NCBI GenBank assembly: GCA_007121995.1
Contig: SKJK01000212.1
Location: 1-6,947 of the forward strand
DNA: 6,947 nt
Direction of reading: 5' to 3'
Source: Desulfobulbaceae bacterium
GTDB taxonomy: Bacteria > Desulfobacterota > Desulfobulbia > Desulfobulbales > Desulfobulbaceae
Numbering within the stretch: the stretch's first letter is position 1; each line of letters opens with the position of its first letter. This document shows, one piece after another, positions 1 through 6,500 of the stretch. A program made the position numbers and the translations under genes. The notes beneath the pieces were generated by a model, which saw only the letters and a list, made by a program, of their open reading frames with translations, was not told where the DNA came from and did no database searches.

Positions 1-2
1 AT

Positions 3-833
3 CTCGGCACCCTGGAAACGTATGTCCACCGCCATCGCTTCATGCCCTTTATGGTGGACAACTACCTCAAGCCCATGGCCGCGGCTATCTGGTCAACACC
101 TGCCGGTCAGGTAGCGGCTTTCCCGGCCCGTGCCTTTCTCCTTTTCTTTAAAAACCATGGGTTGCTCTCGCTGCGAAACCGACCGGCCTGGCGAACGGTC
201 AGTGGGGGGAGCCACAGCTATGTCAAAGCCTTTACGGATCGTTTTACCGGTACCATCCGCCTCAACAGTGGGATCCGCCGGATCCACCGTTCCGCCGAAG
301 GGGTGCAGGTGGAGTTTTCCGACTATCAGCAACGTTTTGATCGAGTCGTTCTCGCCACCCATGCTGATCAGGCGCTGCGCATGCTGGCCGACCCGTCGGA
401 GGAAGAGAAACGATTGCTCGGTGCCTGGGAATACGAAAGCAACACCACGGTTCTCCATACCGACACCTCGGCCCTGCCGCCCTTGCCCCGGGCCTGGTCC
501 TGCTGGAATTTCCGCAGGGAAAGCAATGAGAGCGAGGAACAATCCGTTTATGTGACCTACCACATGAATCTGCTCCAAGGCCTGAAAACCCAAAATCAGT
601 ACCTGGTGACCCTGAACCGGCCTGATGGCTACGATGATTCCCGGGTCATTGCCACAATGCTCTATCACCACCCCACCTATACCAGGACATCCATGGCAAC
701 CCAGGAGGCATTACCGTCCCTCAACGGTGTGCGCAACACCTGGTTCTGCGGTAGTTATTTCGGCTATGGATTCCATGAAGACGCCGTCCGTTCCAGTTAT
801 CAGACGGTGGCAAACCTGCTGGCACAACGATGA
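3..833 (+). CDS. FAD-dependent amine-oxidase-like oxidoreductase (COG2907 type), C-terminal part; 5' end outside window
   Basis: The frame is open from the window edge, so only about the last 276 residues are present. The N-terminal Rossmann FAD-binding motif, expected ~150 residues further upstream, is missing. What is seen: a W-x-TVSGGSHSYV stretch (near position 200), a VVLATHADQAL segment typical of flavin amine oxidases, a VTYHMNLLQGL segment, and the C-terminal FCGSYFGYGFHEDAVRSS motif that closes the FAD site. These fit the predicted NAD/FAD-binding proteins that sit beside DUF1365 and CFA-synthase-like genes. Relatives act on fatty-acyl chains; in the furan and 10-methyl fatty-acid pathways, flavoproteins of this kind work with a SAM-dependent methyltransferase. 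A role in oxidising or reducing a membrane fatty acyl chain is therefore inferred. The TGA stop overlaps the next ATG by 4 nt (ATGA), pointing to translational coupling. Family call is firm; substrate is unknown. Confidence 0.9.
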   Translation, partial: LGTLETYVHRHRFMPFMVDNYLKPMAAAIWSTPAGQVAAFPARAFLLFFKNHGLLSLRNRPAWRTVSGGSHSYVKAFTDRFTGTIRLNSGIRRIHRSAEGVQVEFSDYQQRFDRVVLATHADQALRMLADPSEEEKRLLGAWEYESNTTVLHTDTSALPPLPRAWSCWNFRRESNESEEQSVYVTYHMNLLQGLKTQNQYLVTLNRPDGYDDSRVIATMLYHHPTYTRTSMATQEALPSLNGVRNTWFCGSYFGYGFHEDAVRSSYQTVANLLAQR

Positions 834-2809
834 ACGCACTCCTGTATACCGGACAATTACGCCACACCCGCACCCACGCTGCAGAGCACGATTTCACCTA
901 TCGGCTCCATCTCTACGCCCTTGACCTGGCTGACCTGGACCAGCTCGATGACAACTCCTTCTGGTTCGGTTACAACAAGATACGTCCCCTTGCCCTCCAC
1001 GACCGGGACTATCTCTTTCCCGGTGAGGAATCACTGACCACGAAAGTGGAGCGGGCCCTGCGGGAAAACGGGGTGGAAACGCTGCCTTTCCGCATCGTCC
1101 TGGTCACAGCCCTGCGTCAGTTCCATTATATTTTCAACCCGGTCAGTTTCTTTTACTGCTACGATGCCGGGGATCATTTGTTTGCCGTTGCAGTGCAGGT
1201 CAACAACACCTTTGGCGAGACCCATCTCTACGTGCTGCAGCCCACTGCAGACGGGCAGTCCCTGCAGGCCGATAAAACCTTTCACGTCTCCCCTTTTTTT
1301 CCGCGTAGCGGACAGTATCGCTTCCGACTCTCCCCTCCGGGGGACAAAGATCTGAAAGTGGAAATAGCCTACTATCTCCATGGGCAGCAGGCCCTGGTGG
1401 CAAGCTTTACCGGCACAGCCATCCCCCTGACCCCTGCTGTCCTAGCCCGCACGGTCCTGTTCCACCCACTGCGGGCAGTCATTACATTTCCCCGTATCCT
1501 CTGGCAGGCTGCCCGTCTTTCCCTGCAAAGAAAACTCTCCATCTATCCCAAACCAGACCCGTGCTCGCCCCTGACCATCCGCCAGGCACCCCCTTCCCTC
1601 ATGGAGCGGTTGGCAACCAGGATCGTGACCCGATTTTTCAGCCAGCTCGATCATGGCAGGATGACCCTGATCGATCCGGATGGAAAACGCTTGACCTTCG
1701 GTGCGATTGATGGTCAGCCGCAGGTGACGATAACTGTGCACCGACGCCGGTTTTTCACCCGGGCCATGCTGGCGGCGGATATCGGCTTTGGCGAATCGTA
1801 TACCGACGGTGACTGGAGTAGTCCAGATCTGGTGGCTCTTCTGACTCTCCTTTCCCTCAGGGAAGAAGCGGTCAACGACCGCCGCCTGTGGCCCGCTCTG
1901 GCCGGCAGAATGGTCAACTTTCTCCTGCACCTCCGACGGAACAACTCACCCAATGGCAGCCGGCGCAACATCAGCGCCCATTATGATCTGGGCAACGCCT
2001 TCTACAGGTTGTTTCTCGACCCGAGCATGTGCTACTCGAGCGGCATTTTCACGACGGAAAACGACAATCTCCAGCAGGCGCAGATCAACAAAATCGAGGC
2101 GATCCTTGCCAAAGCGGAAATCGGTCCGGAAGATCACGTGCTTGAAATCGGCTGCGGCTGGGGAGGGTTTGCTCTGGAAGCGGTACGTCGGACCGGCTGT
2201 CGCCTGTTGGCCATCACGGTTTCACAGGAACAGTTCGATTGGGTCTGTCATCGGGTACGGGAGGAAGGATTGGAGGAACGGATCGAGGTGCAACTCACCG
2301 ATTATCGGCACGTTGCGGGACGCCAGTTCAGCAAGATCATCTCCATTGAAATGATCGAGGCGGTGGGCCACCGGCACCTCCCCGACTACTTCTCCGTACT
2401 TGACCGACTGCTGACTCCCGGTGGCCGGATTGTCCTGCAAGCCATTACCATGCCGGATCAGAAATACCGCGCCTATCGCCTGGGTTCAGACTGGATCCGC
2501 AAGCATATTTTCCCAGGCGGCCACCTGCCTTCCCTGGGCGCGATGACCACGGCCATGGCCAAAACAACCCGGCTCAATATTGTTGCCTTGGAGGATATTG
2601 GTCTCCACTATGTCCGCACTTTGGCTCTATGGCGTGAAGCACTGTTGGCAGAGCGTTCCCGGGTGCTTGAACTGGGATTTGATGAAACATTTCTCCGCAA
2701 ATGGGAGTATTATTTCAGCTACTGCCAAGCCGGTTTTCACAACAGCCTGATACGTAACTACCACCTGACCCTGGCCAGGATGGGAGAGCAGGGAGCAGGA
2801 GAGGTTTGA
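830..2809 (+). CDS. Fusion protein: DUF1365 domain + cyclopropane-fatty-acid-synthase-like SAM methyltransferase
   Basis: 659 residues. Residues ~1-240 match DUF1365 (FHYIFNPVSFFYCYD at 98-112, VNNTFGETHLYVL at 124-136, FHVSPFFP at 151-158); its biochemical role is not known to me. After a Pro-rich linker (~240-256), residues ~258-650 match CFA synthases: NISAHYDLGNAFY (380-392), SAM motif I VLEIGCGWGG (437-446), MIEAVG (508-513), IFPGGHLPS (560-568) and a C-terminal YYFSYCQAGF (627-636). CFA synthases methylenate unsaturated acyl chains of membrane phospholipids. Aligned from memory to E. coli Cfa, the Glu (E510), Ile (I539) and Tyr (Y628) of the active site are kept. The bicarbonate-site Cys is Ser404 (YSS for YSC) and His is Gln537 (LQAIT for LHTIG). 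These changes may be typical of DUF1365-linked homologues; the product could be a methyl- rather than cyclopropane-fatty acid. The domains are usually separate genes of about 250 and 400 residues. Here no stop separates them, and the first Met of the second half (1601) has no ribosome binding site, so a true fusion is likely. The ATG has no clear ribosome binding site and is probably coupled to the upstream gene. Confidence 0.93.
   Translation: MNALLYTGQLRHTRTHAAEHDFTYRLHLYALDLADLDQLDDNSFWFGYNKIRPLALHDRDYLFPGEESLTTKVERALRENGVETLPFRIVLVTALRQFHYIFNPVSFFYCYDAGDHLFAVAVQVNNTFGETHLYVLQPTADGQSLQADKTFHVSPFFPRSGQYRFRLSPPGDKDLKVEIAYYLHGQQALVASFTGTAIPLTPAVLARTVLFHPLRAVITFPRILWQAARLSLQRKLSIYPKPDPCSPLTIRQAPPSLMERLATRIVTRFFSQLDHGRMTLIDPDGKRLTFGAIDGQPQVTITVHRRRFFTRAMLAADIGFGESYTDGDWSSPDLVALLTLLSLREEAVNDRRLWPALAGRMVNFLLHLRRNNSPNGSRRNISAHYDLGNAFYRLFLDPSMCYSSGIFTTENDNLQQAQINKIEAILAKAEIGPEDHVLEIGCGWGGFALEAVRRTGCRLLAITVSQEQFDWVCHRVREEGLEERIEVQLTDYRHVAGRQFSKIISIEMIEAVGHRHLPDYFSVLDRLLTPGGRIVLQAITMPDQKYRAYRLGSDWIRKHIFPGGHLPSLGAMTTAMAKTTRLNIVALEDIGLHYVRTLALWREALLAERSRVLELGFDETFLRKWEYYFSYCQAGFHNSLIRNYHLTLARMGEQGAGEV
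2797..2804 (+). promoter_or_regulatory. Ribosome binding site choosing the ATG at 2812
   Basis: AGGAGAGG lies at the very end of the upstream gene, 7 nt before the ATG at 2812. An upstream in-frame TTG at 2806, which would overlap the previous stop, is only 1 nt from this site. The spacing therefore favours 2812 as the start. Confidence 0.7.
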
Positions 2810-2811
2810 TC

Positions 2812-3384
2812 ATGCATCGTAGTACGGCAAACTCACTGATTAATTACAGTCTTTTTCAGACTGGCTGGTTTGCCTGTGTGCTGGGAGCAGCCGCCGGATG
2901 GCCCTGGCCGGCAGCCGGGGCCGGAGTTATATTGGTGTTGATCCATCTGGCCCTGGTCCGCCAACCCGGTCAGGAAGCGCGGTTGCTGGCCTTCAGCCTG
3001 GCCCTTGGCCTGGCTGTGGATGCGTTGCATATCCATACCGGCGTGCTGATCTTTACCGGCGGCACTCTCCATCCGGCCCTGCCACCTGGGTGGATTCTGG
3101 TGCTGTGGTTACTGGTCGCCACCACCCTGCATTATTCACTGTCCTGGCTCAACAATCGCTACTTCATCGGCGCCCTCCTCGGCGCGGTATCCGGCGCGCT
3201 GGCCTACTGGGCCGGTGTCCGTCTCGGTGCCGCTTCTTTTGGCGCTGACCTTGTCCCCAGCCTGGTGCAGATCGGCCTCAGCTGGGCTGTGGTCATGCCG
3301 CTTTTGCTCTTTATCGCCACCCGAACTGCTGCTGATGGCAAGGTAAGCGTGTACCGTCTGTTTAAAGAGCACCTGAACCCGTAA
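2812..3384 (+). CDS. DUF2878-type inner-membrane protein
   Basis: 190 residues from the ATG at 2812; a TTG at 2806 would add two. The protein is strongly hydrophobic, with about six likely membrane segments near residues 9-28, 33-49, 57-80, 92-110, 117-138 and 150-170. The N-terminal INYSLFQTGWFACVLGAA resembles the start of DUF2878 proteins, which are found beside the FAD oxidoreductase, DUF1365 and CFA-synthase-like genes in Vibrio and other proteobacteria. No catalytic motif is visible. His residues (H73, H75, H87, H107) lie in or next to membrane segments but prove nothing. It begins 2 nt after the fusion gene and has a good ribosome binding site, so it is the last gene of that operon. 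It probably assists the lipid modification in the membrane; the function is unknown. Confidence 0.82.
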   Translation: MHRSTANSLINYSLFQTGWFACVLGAAAGWPWPAAGAGVILVLIHLALVRQPGQEARLLAFSLALGLAVDALHIHTGVLIFTGGTLHPALPPGWILVLWLLVATTLHYSLSWLNNRYFIGALLGAVSGALAYWAGVRLGAASFGADLVPSLVQIGLSWAVVMPLLLFIATRTAADGKVSVYRLFKEHLNP

Positions 3385-3402
3385 CGGCTGGGCTCTTATT
3401 TT
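3365..3402. terminator. Possible bidirectional terminator between the convergent operons
   Basis: AAGAGC (3365-3370) pairs with GCTCTT (3392-3397), continued by CC/GG (3372-3373 with 3390-3391, one bulged A) and an inner CCG-TAA-CGG (3379-3387). ATTTT follows on the + strand. On the - strand the hairpin is followed by TTTAAA. It overlaps the last codons and stop of the DUF2878 gene and lies 86 nt past the glmS stop, where a shared terminator is expected. The internal loop and short T-run make it only moderate. Confidence 0.45.
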
Positions 3403-3444
3403 AGATTTAAACGGTAACGAACAACAAAGCTGACGCACGGACAA

Positions 3445-3461
3445 ACGCTCACGGATCCAGG
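3445..3461 (-). repeat. Left arm of 17-bp inverted repeat flanking glmS
   Basis: The - strand reads CCTGGATCCGTGAGCGT, identical to the + strand at 5344-5360. It lies 22 bp beyond the glmS stop, in the 98-bp gap between the convergent genes. A looser echo, CGCACGGA, lies next to it at 3434-3441 (compare CGCTCACGGA at 3446-3455), so the element may be longer and imperfect. It could be one copy of a dispersed intergenic repeat. Confidence 0.75.
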
Positions 3462-3482
3462 TACAATACATCCGCCCCGGTG

Positions 3483-5321
3483 CTACTCGACGGTGACACT
3501 CTTGGCAAGATTTCGCGGCTGATCGACATCACACCCCCGGCGATGGGCAATCTCGTAGGCTAACAACTGCGCCGGGATGGTGTACAACAGCGGATTGAGA
3601 TCCTCTTGCACTTCGGGGAGATAGAGAACATCCTCGGTGAGAGAGGCCAGGTGGGTGTCGCCGGCAGTGCCGATGAGCACTAAACGTCCTTGACGGGCCT
3701 TGATTTCCTCGATATTGGACACGGTTTTCAAATAGGTGGCATCTTTGGGCACCAGAGCCACCACCGGCATATCGCGATCAATCAAAGCGATAGGACCATG
3801 CTTGAGTTCACCGGCGGCATATCCCTCGGCATGGATATAGGAAATCTCCTTAAGTTTCAAAGCACCCTCCAAGGCAATGGGGAAGTTGAGTCCTCGACCG
3901 ACAAAGAGAAAATCCCGGGCATCGTAGTAGCGTTCGATGAGATCCTTAATCTCCTCTTGCAGGCGTGGCAGCTCGGCATTGATCACCCCGGCGATGTCGA
4001 TCAGGCCGCCGCCCAGGAATCTGCGGGTCGCTGAATCAATGGTTCCCCGCAACTGGCCCAGGTACAAGGTGAACAGAAACAGAGCGGTCAGCTGGCAGGT
4101 GAAGGCCTTGGTGGAAGCCACCCCGATTTCCGGCCCGGCATGGGTATACAGGACACCATCCGCTTCCCGGGTCATGGTAGAACCGACCACATTGCAGATG
4201 GTCAGCACCTTGGAGCCGAGTTGGGCCGCTCGACGGATACCGGCCAGGGTATCCGCGGTTTCCCCGGACTGCGAGATGGCGATGGTCAACACCCTTTCAT
4301 TGACCAGCAGATGACGGTAGCGGAATTCGGAGGCTATATCCACCTCCACCGGAATACCCGCCCACTTCTCGATCCAGTATTTGGCGACCAGAGCCGCATG
4401 CCAGGAGGTCCCGCAGGCCACCAGGGCAATCCGCTCGATAGCCTTGAGCGCCTGGTGATCCAAGCCGATTTCCGGTAAATCAACCACCCCGGTGTCGGCG
4501 ATAATCCGGCCGCTGATGGTGTTGAGAATGGCCTGTGGCTGTTCGAAAATTTCCTTGAGCATGAAATGACGATATCCGGCCTTTTCCGCCATGGCCGCAT
4601 TCCAATCGATGGTGGTAATCGGTTTGACCAGTTCGGCCCCGTCATCCACCTGCAGGATGGTGTACTCACCTTTACCCAGGACCACCAATTCCCGATCATC
4701 GAGAAAAATGATATCCCGGGTATACGGTAACAAGGCCGGAATGTCCGAGGCGATGAAACAGGCATCATCAGTGACGCCCATGACCAAAGGACTCTGATTG
4801 CGGGCGGCCACCAGCTGACCAGGACGACCGGCCCAGAGCACCCCGATGGCGTAGGACCCTTCAACTCGGGACAACGCCTCCCGCACCGCCGCCACCAGAT
4901 CGTCTGCCAAGGCATCTTCAATGAGATGGGCCAGAACTTCGGTATCGGTTTCCGAGGTGAAGAGGTGCCCTTTGGCCTGCAATTCAGCTTTGAGGGCACT
5001 GTAGTTTTCAAGAATACCATTGTGGACCACCACCAGATCTCCACTGCAATCGGTGTGCGGATGGGCGTTGTCTTCGGTGGGCGCGCCGTGGGTTGCCCAG
5101 CGGGTGTGTCCCAGCCCGGTGCTGCTGGCCGCACCGACATGCTCATCCACCGCGGCTTCCAGGTTCGCCAGTTTACCCTTGGCCCGATATCGCACCAGGC
5201 GGTTATTGAGATGATACACCAGGCCGGCAGAATCGTAACCACGATACTCCAGACGACGCAACCCTTCGAGAAGAATGGGCACCACTCTTCTGTTCCCAAC
5301 ATAACCGACTATTCCACACAT
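3483..5321 (-). CDS. glmS: Glutamine--fructose-6-phosphate aminotransferase (isomerizing), glucosamine-6-phosphate synthase
   Basis: 612 residues, full length (E. coli GlmS is 609). It makes glucosamine-6-phosphate from fructose-6-phosphate and glutamine in the cytoplasm, the entry step to UDP-GlcNAc for peptidoglycan and lipopolysaccharide. The N-terminal Ntn-type glutaminase domain (~2-220) has the nucleophile Cys2 in MCGIVGYVG, GHTRWATHG (71-79) and the NG pair of NGILEN (101-106). Two SIS sugar-isomerase domains follow (~290-425 and ~460-600), with ACGTSWHA (302-309), SQSGETADT (350-358), STKAFT (403-408) and ALKLKEISYIHAEGYAAGE (487-505). The conserved C-terminal tail RNLAKSVTVE is intact. 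The start is supported by a GAGGA ribosome binding site (complement of 5329-5333) 7 nt before the ATG. It stands alone, convergent with the lipid operon and divergent from pyrE. I see no glmS ribozyme-like leader. A 17-bp inverted repeat brackets the gene. Confidence 0.98.
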   Translation of the reverse strand: MCGIVGYVGNRRVVPILLEGLRRLEYRGYDSAGLVYHLNNRLVRYRAKGKLANLEAAVDEHVGAASSTGLGHTRWATHGAPTEDNAHPHTDCSGDLVVVHNGILENYSALKAELQAKGHLFTSETDTEVLAHLIEDALADDLVAAVREALSRVEGSYAIGVLWAGRPGQLVAARNQSPLVMGVTDDACFIASDIPALLPYTRDIIFLDDRELVVLGKGEYTILQVDDGAELVKPITTIDWNAAMAEKAGYRHFMLKEIFEQPQAILNTISGRIIADTGVVDLPEIGLDHQALKAIERIALVACGTSWHAALVAKYWIEKWAGIPVEVDIASEFRYRHLLVNERVLTIAISQSGETADTLAGIRRAAQLGSKVLTICNVVGSTMTREADGVLYTHAGPEIGVASTKAFTCQLTALFLFTLYLGQLRGTIDSATRRFLGGGLIDIAGVINAELPRLQEEIKDLIERYYDARDFLFVGRGLNFPIALEGALKLKEISYIHAEGYAAGELKHGPIALIDRDMPVVALVPKDATYLKTVSNIEEIKARQGRLVLIGTAGDTHLASLTEDVLYLPEVQEDLNPLLYTIPAQLLAYEIAHRRGCDVDQPRNLAKSVTVE

Positions 5322-5343
5322 ATTTCAATCCTCAATAGTATTC

Positions 5344-5360
5344 CCTGGATCCGTGAGCGT
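5344..5360 (+). repeat. Right arm of 17-bp inverted repeat flanking glmS
   Basis: CCTGGATCCGTGAGCGT, a perfect inverted match to 3445-3461. It lies 22 bp upstream of the glmS start codon, just above its ribosome binding site, and so probably within the glmS leader transcript. Both arms also have GTATT a few bases before the match, with a small length difference, suggesting a shared longer origin. Confidence 0.75.
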
Positions 5361-5651
5361 CCTGATGACAGCAAAATATATCTCACACAAAAGCCCAGCC
5401 GTCACGGAATACAAGGGTGTTCCAGTATAAAAGAGACCAGGACCTGTTTCAGTATCCACGAGCCGGCAGGAAAATGCAAGCCGGAACAATATCGCCGCCA
5501 TCCCTCTGCCCAAAGTGACCGGTTCCAGTTGCCCTGTCAGGCAGCCTTTTGCTTGTACCCGGTGAAGGTTTACACGTCACAGCGTCCTTAATGATTGATC
5601 ATAGTCATGCCGTTTACCCATTATTTTTCGTACACCGGAGCGGGGAATCAT

Positions 5652-5672
5652 AAAAAAAGAGCCCCGTCGCTC
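5652..5672 (-). terminator. Terminator-like hairpin and T-run on the - strand
   Basis: Read on the - strand: GAGC, a 6-nt loop, GCTC, then seven T. The stem is only 4 bp. It would stop transcripts entering from the pyrE side before they reach glmS. A competing + strand pairing is possible between GAG-CGGGG (5638-5645) and CCCCG...CTC (5662-5672), so the assignment is tentative. Confidence 0.35.
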
Positions 5673-5679
5673 AAGGCAA

Positions 5680-5698
5680 TGGCAAAATCGTTTTGCCA
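5680..5698. promoter_or_regulatory. Perfect palindrome upstream of pyrE, possible operator
   Basis: TGGCAAAA-TCG-TTTTGCCA: 8-bp arms and a 3-bp centre, no mismatch. No T-run follows on the + strand, so it does not look like a + strand terminator. Its right arm overlaps a candidate -35 hexamer (TTGCCA, 5693-5698), as expected of a binding site for a dimeric regulator. I do not recognise the regulator. Confidence 0.5.
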
Positions 5699-5720
5699 AA
5701 CCCGGAAAAAAAGGTATCCT
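5693..5720 (+). promoter_or_regulatory. Candidate sigma-70-like promoter for pyrE operon
   Basis: TTGCCA (5693-5698, five of six to TTGACA), a 16-bp spacer, and TATCCT (5715-5720, four of six to TATAAT). Transcription would start near 5727, about 30 nt before the pyrE start. Position and spacing fit, but the hexamers are imperfect. Confidence 0.4.
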
Positions 5721-5757
5721 GACAATATTATTATCCTCACAGACAGGCATGAACAGC

Positions 5758-6324
5758 ATGAATGAACGACAACGGCTGCGCGAGCTGCTTTTACAAAAAT
5801 CCTACCGCCAAGGGACCTTCACCCTTACCTCTGGAGCAACCTCGGATTTTTATGTGGACGGTAAACAGACCACCCTGGACGCCGAAGGCGGCTATCTCTG
5901 TGGCCGGCTCCTCTTTGAACTGATCCGCCGGCATCCGCAACCAATATCCGGGGTCGGCGGCATGACCCTGGGCGCGGACCCTCTGGTAACCGCAGTTTCC
6001 CTGGTCAGTTATCTGGAAAAATCGCCTATTCCTGCATTTATCGTCCGCAAGGAAGCCAAAGGCCATGGCACCGGCAATTACCTTGAAGGAAAAAACAACC
6101 TGGCTCCAGGCAGCCTGGTAGCGGTGGTGGAAGATGTGGTCACCACCGGCGGCACCCTGCTCAAAGTGATCGAACGGGTGGAAAATGAAGGCTTCAAGGT
6201 CGGCCTGGTGGCCACCATTGTCGACCGGCAGGAAGGTGGAGCCGATGCCCTTGCGGCCCACGGGTATCCACTGGTGGCCGTGTTCACCCGGGAACAACTC
6301 GTTGGTAAGGAGCAGCAACCGTGA
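5758..6324 (+). CDS. pyrE: Orotate phosphoribosyltransferase
   Basis: 188 residues from the ATG at 5758. It converts orotate and PRPP to orotidine-5'-phosphate in de novo pyrimidine synthesis, in the cytoplasm. The diagnostic PRPP-binding loop is VVEDVVTTGG (residues 123-132). FTLTSG (21-26), FYVDGKQTTL (31-40) and the flexible-loop-like RKEAKGHGTG (98-107) match the PyrE family. An ATG at 5749 would add three residues, but the only purine-rich site (AGG, 5745-5747) is 1 nt from it and 10 nt from 5758, and relatives start at about this point; 5758 is preferred. It is the first gene of a three-gene unit, the next start overlapping its stop by 4 nt. A palindrome overlaps its candidate promoter. 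The sequence appears complete and normal. Confidence 0.95.
   Translation: MNERQRLRELLLQKSYRQGTFTLTSGATSDFYVDGKQTTLDAEGGYLCGRLLFELIRRHPQPISGVGGMTLGADPLVTAVSLVSYLEKSPIPAFIVRKEAKGHGTGNYLEGKNNLAPGSLVAVVEDVVTTGGTLLKVIERVENEGFKVGLVATIVDRQEGGADALAAHGYPLVAVFTREQLVGKEQQP
6306..6312 (+). promoter_or_regulatory. Strong ribosome binding site for the GTG-started dual-CXXC gene
   Basis: TAAGGAG lies inside the pyrE 3' end, 8 nt before the GTG at 6321. This near-ideal match supports both the reality and the non-ATG start of a gene too short to stand on its length alone. Confidence 0.75.
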
Positions 6325-6491
6325 AGTGCAGACAGTGCAGTGCACAGCTTGTGGTCCAGCGCCGCTGCCGTCAGATCCGTCTGCAATGCACCGGATGCCG
6401 ACGGGAGTACCAGATCCACGAAGTTGCCGCCGACCTGGATCCGCAAACCGAAGCGGAACTGGAACGTTACACCTGCATCATCTACGACTGA
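6321..6491 (+). CDS. Small dual-CXXC-motif protein (zinc-ribbon-like), GTG start
   Basis: 56 residues. Two CXXC pairs, C3-RQ-C6 and C23-TG-C26, are spaced like the knuckles of a zinc ribbon; the middle is Arg-rich and the C-terminus is acidic (DLDPQTEAELERY), ending YTCIIYD. It resembles the small family annotated as dual CXXC motif small (seleno)protein in Desulfobacterota; from memory, some members carry selenocysteine. Here every such position is Cys, including extra C16 and C52. Metal binding or thiol redox chemistry is inferred. The GTG overlaps the pyrE TGA (GTGA) and has an AAGGAG site 8 nt upstream, so it is co-translated with pyrE. The PilZ gene starts 9 nt after its TGA in the same frame. 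Function unknown. Confidence 0.8.
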   Translation: MKCRQCSAQLVVQRRCRQIRLQCTGCRREYQIHEVAADLDPQTEAELERYTCIIYD

Positions 6492-6500
6492 CCGCAACTG

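Larger units (their letters stand above)
5322..5757. other. Divergent intergenic region between glmS and pyrE, no supported gene
   Basis: 436 bp. Short open frames on the - strand (5325-5513 and 5577-5759) have no recognisable domain and no good ribosome binding site, so I do not call them. The region is more AT-rich near pyrE. It contains the right repeat arm (5344-5360), a small CCGGC...GCCGG stem (5463-5467 with 5480-5484), the - strand terminator-like hairpin (5652-5672), the palindrome at 5680-5698 and a possible pyrE promoter. A TATACT on the - strand (complement of 5424-5429) could be a glmS -10 element, but I see no matching -35. Confidence 0.6.

Noticed and set aside
2486..2500. Further copies of the CCTGGATCCG core inside genes (near 2490 and 6433)
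   Set aside because: They share only 9-10 bases with the glmS-flanking repeat and are explained by coding sequence (DWIRK and DLDPQ).
4334..5302. Second - strand frame (322 codons) inside glmS
   Set aside because: It is fully contained in the well-supported glmS in another frame, and its Trp/Arg/Pro-rich translation resembles no family I know.
5322..5500. glmS ribozyme in the leader
   Set aside because: I see no arrangement matching the glmS ribozyme core, which is known mainly from Gram-positive bacteria.
5325..5513. 62-codon - strand frame upstream of glmS
   Set aside because: No motif, no convincing ribosome binding site, and it overlaps the repeat arm and the probable glmS leader.
5577..5759. 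60-codon - strand frame opposite the pyrE leader
   Set aside because: It crosses the terminator-like hairpin, the palindrome and the candidate promoter, and has no domain or ribosome binding site.
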